This document shows, piece by piece, positions 36,906 to 48,900 of a DNA stretch of 64,000 nt (positions are counted from its first letter, which is position 1; each line of letters begins with the position of its first letter). Source of the stretch: Colius striatus (taxonomy: Eukaryota; Chordata; Aves; Coliiformes; Coliidae); contig NC_084771.1 of the NCBI RefSeq assembly GCF_028858725.1, positions 11,684,915 to 11,748,914 of the forward strand, in the 5' to 3' direction. The notes under the pieces are model-generated. The model had not been told where the DNA came from and did no database searches. It saw only the letters and a program-made list of their open reading frames with translations. A program made the position numbers and the translations under genes.

Positions 36906-36911
36906 TTTATT
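36906..36911 (-). terminator. NCBP2L: NCBP2L poly(A) signal
   Basis: AATAAA on the minus strand, 636 bases after the stop codon, is the first canonical signal downstream of the gene. Cleavage 10-30 bases later would fall at about 36,880-36,895, that is inside the edge of the neighbouring LTR. Confidence 0.6.
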
Positions 36912-37546
36912 AAAAAAATTCCAAGAAACTTTTAACAAAATCACGCCAAACAGTCAGGATCTGAAAAGCCAGGCAGCACTGGGGGCAGCATCAAGAGAAA
37001 TGCTCTGCAGGCTCCGACCAACCCAAGGGCTACACGTGCCTCTCAAGTGGATGATAGGACCTCGTTCCACTTCTCTCATCCAAACAACAATACTACTTTG
37101 TAAGCAGATGAGGTTGTAAATTAGAAACCTGGATCTCTTGTACATCCCCACAAGGTGCCCAAGCACCTGGAGGGCACTGATGGCCATAAGCTTTTGAGAA
37201 GTTCCATTTGAGAGCAACCACGGCTCGAGTTGCAGCTTGAAGGAAGCCACCTGCTCAGCTGCAACACCAAGAGTAGGTCATAGCACAGCATGGGTGACGT
37301 GCTGCATTTCTTCTTACCCAGAATCCTGCAGAGCTGTCCATTTTTTTTCCCTTGTTGCCCTGTATCAGCACAGAACATCCTCTCTAGCCCAGAAGGAAGG
37401 GGGAATGAATACACGTATATCCACAGTCTAAGGAGGGTCACCTTTTGCTGGAACTTGGATCACGCTCCCTACCCCAATCCAAAATGCGAGAACAGGGCTA
37501 GCTCTGGAAGGACAGAGCCCTCTATGAGCTAGGACCCAGGAGGCAA
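36912..37546 (-). other. NCBP2L: NCBP2L 3' UTR
   Basis: About 635 bases between the stop codon and the poly(A) signal, with no recognised repeat and no competing coding frame. Confidence 0.6.
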
Positions 37547-39678
37547 TTAATAGATTGCAGGCTGATGATTTGCCTTCTGCATCTGAATGATCTTGCCAAA
37601 GCCACCTCTTCCCACATCGTAGTCTGTCCGGTACTCATCTCGCACCTGGGGCACAGCAGTAACACAGACATTAGTACCCTGTACTGCCTGACTTCAGAAC
37701 CATCATCCCCTCTTTGCTCAGTTGGTGGGGAACTGAAGTTCAGGTTAGAGATACTTTGACTTGTCTGAAGTCCCTTCCAATAATGCACAAAAAAAGTGGT
37801 AATAGTGGTGAAAATAACAAATAGGAGACATATCTCATGGCTGAGCTCTTTTTAGACAAGAAACAAAGAAGACCTCAAAATACCTTCATTGAGTTTTGCA
37901 GTTCAGCTTTCTGAACTGCCAGGCTTGGCCTCCAGAACACTTTCTCCCCTCCACTCTGGAAATTTGCAAAGAAAACTTACCTTTGCATGGGTGGAAGCTG
38001 CAGTGTTAAGAGATTGGCCTGGCAGCTATGCCATCCCCCTCCATTCAAATTCTGCACTATTTTAAGAGTACTGGCTTGGATTAGGGAACATTCTGCTTGT
38101 ATTGCACGAAGTGTGGAGTCCTAAACAGAAATGGCCTCAAGTTCTATCTGTGGCTTTTAACATTAGGCATCAGTTACCAAAACAACCTGGGCACGGCTGG
38201 AGCTCACTATCAGGTCTTTACAGTCTCCACATTGATCTGCATGAGACAAAACCTGCCAAGCAGTACAGTGTCTCAGGGGGATGCAATTCAAGGTATGAAG
38301 TGGTATTGCCTCTACCTGTCCTCCAGTCTTTCCTCTTCCATACTGTCGCCCCTCCTTAAAGCCTGCATCCCAGTCAGTGCGGATGATGCGGTCGTCCAGG
38401 CGGGTGCCGTTGATGAATCGCATCGCGTGCTCAGCGTCTGCTCTCGTGTAGTACCTGAGGCATACTCTAAGGACAACTAAGTGTGCTGTTTCATTGGGTA
38501 CAGAAAAAATCAGTAACAACTGTTGTATTTGAGAAGCAAAAAAACTCTGCCTTCCAGCCTTTTCTACTCATCTCCACAGGATCAAAAGCTGGGCTCAGAG
38601 AAATCCAAGCTAAACCCAGCTCTCACTCTGAAAGGATTTTGAACTTTTATGTTAGTACCTGCACAGGCAATAGCAACCTTGGATTACTTATTTCACAAGA
38701 TTAAACAATCATGTTAAATTATTGCTAAGGGCAAGAAATCTGTAATATGCCTTTTTAGACTATGTGAAACTTGACTGAATTTGAACAAGAGTGGCAGGCC
38801 TCCCAGGAGAGCTTTGCAAAGACAGCTCACCGTACAACCTGTACAAACGTGTACCCAGTGCTTGGGAATACTGCCATAGCTTATTCTGCTGTTTCCTTCA
38901 GCTATAAACTCAAAGTGAGAAAGTAGAAGATGTGCTCTGGCCTGACCTAACAGTTCTTGTTTTGTCCCTAAAATCGTTAAAGAAATAAACAAGGAGCCCT
39001 CTGCCACCAGACACCAGCAGTAGCACTTTTCACCTACGGCACTGCTGTACAGTCTGTCTCTCCACTAAGGTGGTGGTGAGGAAGCAACAGGGCTGGTAGA
39101 AAGTACCGAGACTATCACTCCTTTTTGGGTTTTCCACAGCAGCACAGCTAAGGCTGCTGTGCAGAGAGGGTCTAAAGGTGACAACCACACAAGGGCTGAC
39201 GGCTGCAGGGAACCTGAAAGGATACTCGACAAAGCAGAAGCCACAGGGGGTCTTCTTGATCTTATCCAGCCCCATGACTATCCTCTTGACATCTCCGCAC
39301 TTGGAGAAGAGCTCCTGGATCTGCTCCTCGGTGGTGTAGAAGGACAGGTTGCCAACGTACAGCGTGGACGAGATCTTCAGCGATTTCTCCTGCAGCTGCC
39401 GGCTTCCCTGCGGGCGGAGGGGAACGCGCGGCGGCGTGAGCGCGCCTGCCGCCCCGCTCCCTGCGCCGGGCCCCGCTGTCCCCCCGCCTGCCGGCCCGGG
39501 AACGGCCCTGCCCGCGGGCACCGCCCCGGCCCGCCGCCGCAGCCCCAGCCCCCGCCCCCGCCCCGCGCGCGGGCCCGGCCGCCGGCCGCACCCGGAAGTG
39601 CTGGTCGCGGTACTGGCTGATCTCGCAGTAGGAGTCGCTGTTGAGCCCGCTGAGCGTGGTGTGCAGCAGCCCCGACAT
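37547..39678 (-). CDS. NCBP2L: Nuclear cap-binding protein subunit 2-like, four coding exons
   Basis: RRM protein of the CBP20 family. CBP20 pairs with CBP80 (NCBP1) to bind the m7G cap of new RNA polymerase II transcripts in the nucleus. Coding exons: 39678-39592, 39407-39226, 38454-38316, 37645-37547; 168 aa against 156 for NCBP2. Splice phases are 0, 2, 0 and all GT-AG. The RRM (about 43-121) has RNP2 TLYVGNLSF and RNP1 CGFCFVEY. All the cap-contact residues I recall from CBP20 are kept, shifted by +3: Y23, Y46, F86, F88, R115, D117, D119, R126, R130 and Q136. The C-terminus [20 protein letters not shown] matches CBP20 and then ends in a different tail ([12 protein letters not shown]). Introns show that it is not a retrocopy. 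I call it the X/4A-linked paralogue and not NCBP2 itself because of its position and its altered N-terminus ([10 protein letters not shown]) and [14 protein letters not shown] linker; NCBP2 is expected on another chromosome. Head-to-head with TEX11. Confidence 0.87.
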
Positions 39679-39759
39679 CGCGCCGACCCCGCCACCGCCA
39701 CCAGCACCGCTCCGGAACCGCCGCGGCGCCCCCCGCGCGCCCGCCGCGCTCGCCTCCCG

Positions 39760-39820
39760 ATTGGCCCCGGCGCCCGTCGCTCGGGGCCGGGAGGCGGGGC
39801 GGCGGCGCCCGGCAGCCAAT
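39760..39820. promoter_or_regulatory. Pair of opposed CCAAT (NF-Y) boxes
   Basis: ATTGG at 39760-39764 (CCAAT on the minus strand, context CGATTGGCCC) and CCAAT at 39816-39820 (context GCCAATCAGCG) are 56 bp apart. The second is a full NF-Y consensus CCAATCA; both lie upstream of one of the two genes at normal promoter distance. Confidence 0.65.
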
Positions 39821-39901
39821 CAGCGCGCGGAGCCGCCGGCAGCGCTTGGCTTCGGCGCCGGCCGTGGCGCCGGGCCCGGCATGCTCCGCGGCGGCGGCGT
39901 G

Positions 39902-39913
39902 TGCGCACGCGCA
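39902..39913. promoter_or_regulatory. Perfect NRF1 site
   Basis: TGCGCACGCGCA matches the NRF1 consensus YGCGCAYGCGCR at every position and lies 43 bp upstream of the TEX11 start codon. NRF1 is common at CpG-island promoters of housekeeping and meiotic genes. Confidence 0.7.
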
Positions 39914-39955
39914 GCCTCGCCCCCGCGCGCGGGAGGTGCTGAGGCGGCGCGCGCC

Positions 39956-42900
39956 ATGGCGGGAGCGCCGGCCGCGGCCGTTGGCGGTAGGGCGGGGCGG
40001 GGCGGGGCGGGGCGGGGCGGGGCGGGCGCGGCCTGGCGGAGACGCCCCTCACCGCCCCTTCTCGTCCTGCCTCACAGGGCTGGTGCGGGAGCTGCTGAGT
40101 GAGGAGGGGCCGGCCCGCATCGCCGCCCTCACCGAGGAGCTGTTCCAGGCGGCCGGCAGCATCTGTGAGGAGGAGGATGGGAGCGCGGCTGAGGTAGCGC
40201 TTCGGCCCCGTGCGCGTCGCGCCACGCGGCAGCGCCTGCTCTCGCTTCACATCCTTGCGGTGGGGCCAAACGTTTGACTCCCAGCGCCGCTGGGATCTGA
40301 TCAGCACCGTCCGGTTCACACTCGCAGTGTGAAAGTGCCAAATAAAGTGGAAAGTCAATGCGAAATGCTGATTCCCCGTGCCGCGGTGTGCGTCATAACG
40401 GGAGAGGCCGCTGGTGTCAGTGATGTTCAGGTTTTTAGTCCTTTTTCTAGCGGTGTCTAATTGTAACCTAAAGCAAAAATGTGACGAGAAGAGAGACTTG
40501 TTACAGTGAGAGTTTGACACGAGGTCAGAGGAGAGCTAATGATCCTGTATGTGCATTCCAGTCCTGACAGCAGACACTTGAGGAAGGACAAAACAAAGTT
40601 GTAACTGCTTGGTAAAGCCTGTACGTAATATTATGAATGGGAAGCAATAATCTCCACCCGTTACAAAAGTGAATTGGTTTGTAGTGTACAGTGTTTTCAA
40701 CTTTAGATTTCTTCTGTGTATTTCTTCTGGAGGAGCACTTGCGAAGTAGTAAACATCTCCTTCAAAGGGTCTTTTTCAAAGAGATTTCTTATGAGTAAGA
40801 TATGAAATATATGGCATCTGGAATAAAAACAAGACCAGCTGAGATACTGTCCAACCTTTTCCTCTCACAGTGTGTTTTGAAGAGAGATTCAGTGATTACC
40901 ATCTAAGGAAGACTGAATTTTGAAGTTTTAAGTTTGTGACAAAGGAGCAAGATAAGTTGGCAAGGATTGCTGCAGAGAGTATGCTTAGTGCAGGCTGTAA
41001 ATAAATACAGGAGCATAAAACCAATAACCTTCAGTTCTTCTGAATCAGTAGGGCTAAATGATTTTTAAAGAGAGGACAAACCATTAGTTTATCTCATCTC
41101 TTCAATAAAAGGGGCCATAAAATATCTGCTTTGTTAGAGATGTTTGTAGGCAAAGTCTGCCATGGAAACTAGGATTTGAAGTGATGGAAAATGCAGCCCT
41201 TCCAAGGGTGATTGTTAAAGGAGCTTAGTGCCTGTGTGTGGGACTGCATAATCTTTTGAACACAAGCATAGAGTCAGTAGCCTTTGTTCTTTCTTTGCTA
41301 ATACCAGAAGTTTCCCAGCCTTTGACTCCGACAAACACACGGACAGATCGTTACTGTGATATGCATGAAAGATGGTTCCTTTTTGAATAGTAAATTTCAA
41401 TGTGACCCAATTCCAGGACAAACCTAATAGAGTTCTCCTCCTCAGGTGGAAGAGGATGCAATAAACCTGTGGAACTGGGCAGTGACCAAACACATGGGTT
41501 CTGTGGTCAGTGATGAGCAAAGAGCTAAATGTATGTATATGTTCTGTAACTTCCTAAAGGGATCTTGTGTGCTGTAGCACCAAAATGAAAAACTCTGCTG
41601 TAAGGCATCTGTAGTGCTCTAGATTTGTTTGGATCTTTGCAGATAGGGTATAGACAGAAGACAATATACTGATGGTCATGTATAAACCTGAACTTGTTTA
41701 AGTTCAGGAAGGAGCATCCTGGTGTAATAGTGACCTCCTTGTGACATAGAACAGTGTAGGTGTCCTTATCACTACGCCTTTCTGTGCCAGCACATCAGTA
41801 AAGAGGTGATGTCACCAAAGGAAGCTGTAATTTGCCTTCTCATGCTATGGTTTAATCTAAAAAAATGTATGGAAATAACATAGCTGTAAATGTTAATCAC
41901 CCAATTTATACAAAGTGAGTTTATTTCTTTAACTATCTCATCAATGTTTACATGCAGAAAAACTCTAAATATTTTTAACTTGCTGGCTTCAGCCAGGTAC
42001 ACAACTGGTGGGTTTGCTTGGAGCCAGGAGCAGGGCTAGGGGAAAGCAGAAGGGAGCTTTTTAGTCTTTTCCCTTAACCTGTTCTTTGTGTGGTTCTGCA
42101 GGATTGCAATATCTGGCCTGCATTTTTGTCTTCAGGGACTAGAGTAAAAATTAATGTGTAATCTACGTCATATAAATTATATCAGCTAGAGGGAAAAGGG
42201 TGAATTTACACAAAATAAGTAGTAATTGTAGTACATAATGTTCTCAGATCTTGTATCACAGCTGAAGGGCCAGGGAGAGGCTATTTTAAATACTTTAAGT
42301 GGTGTCTTTTCCATCCCTGATGTGTGAGGAGGGCTTGAAAATATTTTTGCTTTTTACTTTGAAAATGTGAAGGTTATTAAACTTCATTTCCCTATTTTGC
42401 TGAAGGCTATTTTGAGGCTCTCAAGACATGTTACTGTGAGCATCTGCAGTGTAATTAAGTCTTTGAATGCCTCATGTTTAACTTAAACCCCCCCCAAAGT
42501 ATTTAACAGGTATTTTTATGAGAGTATATATATATTTTTTTTTTTCTTACTACTTAAAAAGCAGTTTTAAGCAGCTTGGCTATAATTCAGACTGCTTTGC
42601 CTCTTGAAGCTTTCAACCTTTTTCTGTCTTGTAGTTTAACATGGCAAGCAGTCTTTCAGATATGGCAGGGCCAGACTTGAAAAATAGAACTAGCAAAAGA
42701 AAAGGGAACTTACAACTCTCTGCACTGTTTCCTTGCAGTACGCTTTGTTGCTTGCAGACTCATGTGCCTCTGTCAAGGCAGTGATCCTCCAGAGGGAACT
42801 ATTCGAAGACAGATTTTGGTAAGGTAAAACAAAGTAGGTGAGCAATGAAGTACAGTTGGTCACCAAGAGAAACCCTCAAAGCCTGTTAGGATTGCTTTGA

Positions 42901-45900
42901 AATGAGAGCAAAGTGTACCTGTGGTTCTGGGGAATGCCCACGCTGAAGGGGGACTGGTGTTATCACAGGGAGGCCTTGCTGAGATAGTGCAGTAAGGAAT
43001 TTCTAGACAGTGAGGTTATCATCACATCTTTGTCATGGGATCAAATGTGATATGAGCAGCATATTTCTTTATTTCAGTATGTTACAATGTTGTCTGGAAG
43101 GGGACCATAACCCTTATGCTTTTAAGGACTTGATTCAGGTGTGAGAGGAACTTGTGAGAGACTGAAGAGCTGAATACCCCTCTGCCATGTTAGATAGTGC
43201 ATGCATGAGATGAGATCTAACGTTGCCTTTCTGGAAAATAGGTATCTTTTCACAAAACATTGATCATTTTCTCCCCCAGATGTCCATGAAAACTGGGAAA
43301 GGATGGATAGATATTGGCAAAGCTGATCTTGCTGACAGATTTCTAGAGATTGCTATGAGTGTGAGTTCTTTTCCAGTTTTGGTTTCTTACAAACCCACCT
43401 ATTTGTAGGTTCTGTGGCTGATGCCTATGCTTTGTCTTCCAGAGTATAGAAAAGCTGTATGCAAAGTTGCTTAAGGGGAGCGATGGTGAAGCAGATATTC
43501 ATGTGCACAAAGCTGATGTGGAGAAGAACCTCTTCAAAGTACTCTCTTATCAGGCTGAATCAGTATGTGTTCTTCCCAGTTTTCCTTATAAGTCCTAGGG
43601 GTATAGAGGGAAACTCTGACACAATTGTTAGATGTATGAATGCTTGGCATTAATGCTTTCTGAGGGATTAGTCCCTGCACATAGAGGTAAGATAGCAGAT
43701 CTCATGTGTGCATTCCATGTTGCAATCATGTAATCATTTTTAATTTGCCTAATTTATCGCAGTAATTTCTGCTGTGGTGTTTCTGTCTTCTAGTTCAGAT
43801 TTGTTACTCCTTCATTTAACTAGCATAGCTGCTTATAAAACAAACAGCTGCCTTTCTGAATCATAAATGTCAGTTCTAAAGGTGTCCTGTGCTTGACTGA
43901 AGAAGGGGAATAGGAGTGGTGTAGAGCCTGGGTCCCCCAAACTGCTTGCATGTAGCACCTACACAGCAAGAACTTTGGAGTGATGATCTTACTGTGGTGG
44001 TTTTTGCAGCTAGGCTGCAGATAGCCAAGGTTCATAGCTAACAAGTAGATATTATGAACCACACGTGCAAAGTCTTCTGTAACTTCTGACTCTGCAAACT
44101 TAATGATCATCATCAAAGCTAGTAATATTATATGCCATCATGCAGAGATCTTTCTGTGCATGAATACCCTCTCTTCCATGACTTTATGCATGCTGCTTTC
44201 CACACATAAAAGGTCAGGAATACAAGGTCTTGAAATAGTAAGGTCCATGACATTTGTTATTTTCTTTAAAGTCTTAATGCCTGGCATCATACAATGAGGT
44301 AAGAATCGTGATGATAGTTATAAAAGAGAAAGCCTAGCACAGAGAAGTCTGAAAAGTGCTAAAGCTTCTCTAGTGGGTCAACAACACAAATTACAATAAT
44401 TTGAAGTATGCAATTGAGAAATGACAAGTTTTGTGAGGTACTGCTGTGGCTGACTGAAGGTTCTGAGTACTTTATCAGTGCTCTGGACTGTCACAGTCAT
44501 ATGAGTGTAAATATGGGGAAATAGATTTCCCTGCATTTGTTAACAACAGCACTGACCACAGTATCTGGAAAGGGAGTGCTGTCCCCAAAATTCTCAAGAG
44601 CTTCCCTAAAAGCTTTGGCCAAAATTTTTAATTTGATCATGGAGACAAAAGGGGACCTTAAATGATTGGAGAGGTGGTTACAGGTTTGCTGAACTGTTGT
44701 ATCATCTTGACATTTGAATGAATGCCCACACTCCCTGAGGGCTGCAGGGTTTTTCTGGATGTCCTTATCATCTGCCAATATATAGACAGAAATATTGTAG
44801 GACTGTAAGGACAGATGTCTAATCCCAAACCTATACTGGATGTGAAAAACACAAGTCCTATTTTAGAGAATCAATCTTTTAATGAATTTTAAAGCAAGTT
44901 GCTCACTAAGGGTTTATTGGCATGCTCTGCTGCTTTCTCAGGCAGTTGCTCAAGGGGATTTTCAGAAAGCAGTGATGTGTGTGCAGCGCTGCAAAGATAT
45001 GTTGATGAAATTGCCAAAAGAGGTAAGTGAAATCATTTCTTCTTTATCATTCCAGACTTTCAAAATCTGTTTCTCTCTCTGTGTTAAAGACATACACCAT
45101 ATAACATTTTGAAAAGGACCCTGAACTGTGGATCTCTTCTGTGGTTGGTTGCTTCTTTGAGATTTTCTTTCTAAAAGTTTTGCTTGAGAACATGCAGATT
45201 TTTTCTTCAAAGGTCCTTTTTTTCCCTTTCTATTTCTCATAGTTTACAATTTGAAGTAGAATGATAGTCTCTTCCTAAAGAATAAGAAAAGACAGCAAGC
45301 AAGGCAAAAATATTTCTAAATTGAACATGCTACCCACTCTTCTACAGAACCAGATGCATTTTTTCTTGGCTTCTTCATTTGTACCCATGTGAACTTTGGA
45401 GACAGATGGAACAAGAGATGAGCTGAATTACTAAGTTTTTGATTATCAGGTCTGTTGTGACCCTCAGTACTTACTGTCATCCTCCTGAAGCTGTAGAGCT
45501 ATGAATGGAGTCTTGCCATTGCGCTAAACTGTGTTCTTTTGTAGTTCTTGTGTCACAGAACAATATCCAGAGAAAACAGACCCTTGCATATGCAGACTAA
45601 TTCTTTGTTTGCAAAGATAAAAGTCTAATAAGTTTACATCAGAATAAACTTCCCCACATTCATTTTCATTTGCTTACTTCAATGTTTTCTTACTATTTAG
45701 ATGTTTCTTTCCTGTCTCTGTGGTACAGGTAATCGAATTCAAAGGGGTAGATGTGAATGCTGGAAGGGAAATACAGGAAACATGGTTGGAGTTTAATTGG
45801 GTTTTTAACCAGTGCAATTCCATGCAATTTTAAATCGTGATCTGCAGGCCTTGTTCAGTGCCTCTGAGTGACTAAGCCAGTTGCAGGGGTCTAGCTTTTA

Positions 45901-48900
45901 TTTGAATCCTAAGAGCAGTGCTTCTCACTGTGAATTGTTGGGAATACTCACTGGGATCTTTGCATTACTGTTAAAATTAGTTTTGTGCTTTCCACTCCAT
46001 TAAATAATATGAAACTTCTCCTGGTGAGTAGTGCTCTTCACAAACCAGGAGCACTGAGGCAGACAAGGAAAAGGTTTCTGATCACAATGTACTTCTGGTT
46101 TAAAGAGTGGTATTTAAATAGTGAGAAAAGAGGAAAGAGACAGTGATTGCTGAGGGACTTGGAAACCTTTGGACCATTAGCTAGCCATCAGTCCTTAACT
46201 TTTCCAGGCTCCCATTGTACCAGAGAGCACTTGCAGAGTTATCACAAGATCGTTGTGTTATGGTAGTATGTGGTACTACAGGTCAGCTGGAAAGGGTTTG
46301 CAGGATTTATGGGGTTTGTGGATCATCAGTGGTCCATGAACTGTAACTGGAGACTCTTACCCCACAGGGTGAAATGCCAGCGTCATTCCAAACATGCGAT
46401 GTTGGCAGAGGTGTCAGGTTTATGGGGATATTTACTGCTGCACTTGACACCTGCAACACAGTCATTCACAGAAATAGCATTTTAATTATCCTTTGAAATA
46501 ATTTGTTTCCAAGGATGCAAGTAATGACTGGGGTATGGCACAGCGTGCCCCCAGTGTTCTGCTAAACCTGCTCAGGACAGAAATCTTTCCTTTCTAGAAA
46601 GAAAATGTTAAAGGTTCACAGATGAACTTATGAATAATAAGGGTTTGACACCTGAGAGTGATTTGGTTTGTTGTTCATTCATTCTGAATCTCTCCTTTTA
46701 TTTCTGGATTGCAATGAGATAAGCCATAAATTTGAAGCAAGATGTTGTGCTGCCTTTCTCATTCTTGCCTGGGGATTTGAAGTGTATAGTCACTTGTGAG
46801 AATCATCATTTATACTTGAAAAAGAGAGTTACTGCAGAGGCAAAATGGATGTAAATATTGGCAGCCTGTTAGCATATAAAATGACTTCTCTGTCTCTTCT
46901 TTGGACAACATATGACAGCTGCAGATCATTTCAAAGGAAAGAGAAGTTGTTATGAACTGACATTGTCAAGGCTGACTAATACAGCAGAGAGCAACAGTGC
47001 TCTGAATAAGCAAGCATTCAGAAATGGTTTTTTCCTAACACTTGTAATATGGATGATCCTTTTTTAACCTCAAGGAGACAAGCAGGGACGAAGCCTACCA
47101 TGAAAGAGGCAGAGTCCTCTTCACTACATAGAACTTTTTGGTCATTTTAAAAAGTGAACTTGTAATATTATAGTTGTTCCTCTGCAGTTTTATTTGTTGT
47201 TGGCTTTAGACAGTTCTAGTGGTTTCAGCGTGATTTCTTGAGGAACTGTTCTACCTCATGTGTTTTAAGAATGTGTTTTACTCGTCGTGGGCTGGTTAAT
47301 GATGCTTCACTCTCCCACACAATTATCATTCCATTTCAGTAGTGTTCCATGTCCCTTTGTGTAAGGTCAGAGGTGATGGCAGCATATATATCTTTAAAAT
47401 AAACTGTATTTTAAAGAACCTGAGACTGGAGTGCCCTAGATCTAATGATGTTTCTACAAGAGTAGGAGTCTCTCATTGCAGACCTGTTACCTGTCCATCC
47501 TCTGTTACAATTTTGGAGTGGAAACCTATGAACGGAAGAGGTATGAACAGAGCTCCTTCTGGCTCAGGTAGTGTACAAAGGCAAACAAAATCCGGGTTTG
47601 AGACGTGAAAGTATGTGTGATGAAGGAGCATGAGGATCAAGGGAAAGGGTGATTTAATTAAAAATTTGAGAAGGTAACATTTTAGCTGAACCGTATTAAC
47701 TAGGCAGACACTGTCTGTCTTACTCTGTTGCCTCATATTTAAGTCTGCTTTCCATGGATGCAGCCAGGCTATTCTCAATGATGGCCAATGATAGGACAAG
47801 AGGCAACAGGTACAAGCTGGAATATAAGAGGTTCCAAAGAAATACAAGGAAAAACTTCTTCCCTGTGAGGGTGAGGGAGCACTAGAAGGGGCTGCCCAAA
47901 TGGGCTGTGGAGTCTCCTCTGGAGACATTTAAACCCACCTGGATAAGTTCCTGTGTGACCTACTCTAGGTGGTGCTGCTCTGGCAGGGGGGTTGCACTGG
48001 ATGAGCTTTCGAGGTCCCTTCCAGCCCTTGAGATTCTATGATTCTGTGATTCCTGTGGTTCTTGTCAATTCTCTTAACACTTCTTCCAAAGAGATTGTTT
48101 TTGTGAAGAAGCTGTTCCCAGTTCTTGTGCCACTCATAAATGATATATAAAATTATATTTTATTCTTGTGGAAAATTAAATATCAAGTCCTGATGGCAAA
48201 TCTGAGGAGGAAATAAACCTTTTCTGAGTGCATGTGATTACCTGGAGAAGGAGACGTAGCTCCATCTAGTGGGTTAAGATTTGCCTGAGGTAGGTTTGAA
48301 AACATATACCCAGTTACTATTTTTGTTTATAACAGTTCTTCATTCACAGCATTTGGTTTTGTGGGATTACTACTGCATTTTCTCCTGAGTGATCCTTTGT
48401 GCTGGTGTTTAACTTTTTGAAAAAGAATGGGCAATTGTGACTCCCAGCTTTCATTTCTGTCTCTGCTGTTTATTTGCTGTGATATTGAGACCAGGTCATG
48501 TCTAACATTCGTGTGTGACTTTAGTATATGTGAGGGGAGAATGACAACATTTGGTTCTTCAAAACTCCTTTGGTTAGAACTGAGAAAGCCTACTGAAGTG
48601 TTTGAATAGAAGATGTTACAGAAGGTGATGCAACAGGTTGAAGAAAGTGATTGAGTGCATTTTTTAATGTGAGGATTTAGAAAGAATGCAAATTTTTCTT
48701 TTCTCTAATCAGAATGAGTACTGAGATGAGTTTGTGTCACTTATTTGGTTTCTAACTGGTCAAGAAGTGGGAAAGGATAGGGATGGTGCACATATCAGAA
48801 GGCCAGGTGAATTGATGTCTCTCATCCCATTTAGTTCTAACTTTCACTTCTCATTGATAGCCAGAGTTATGACATTGGCAAGATGGATGTGAAATATTCT

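Larger units (their letters stand above)
39679..39955. promoter_or_regulatory. Head-to-head NCBP2L/TEX11 promoter
   Basis: Only 277 bp separate the two start codons, so both transcripts must start inside this interval or overlap. It is a dense CpG island with no TATA box. Control elements are listed separately: two CCAAT boxes of opposite orientation and one NRF1 palindrome. Such TATA-less divergent promoters normally drive broad or germline expression. Confidence 0.85.

Noticed and set aside
39030-40520. 496-residue minus-strand open frame over NCBP2L exons 1-2
   Set aside because: It contains NCBP2L exon 2 read into both introns; the spliced four-exon model with correct phases explains the conserved part.
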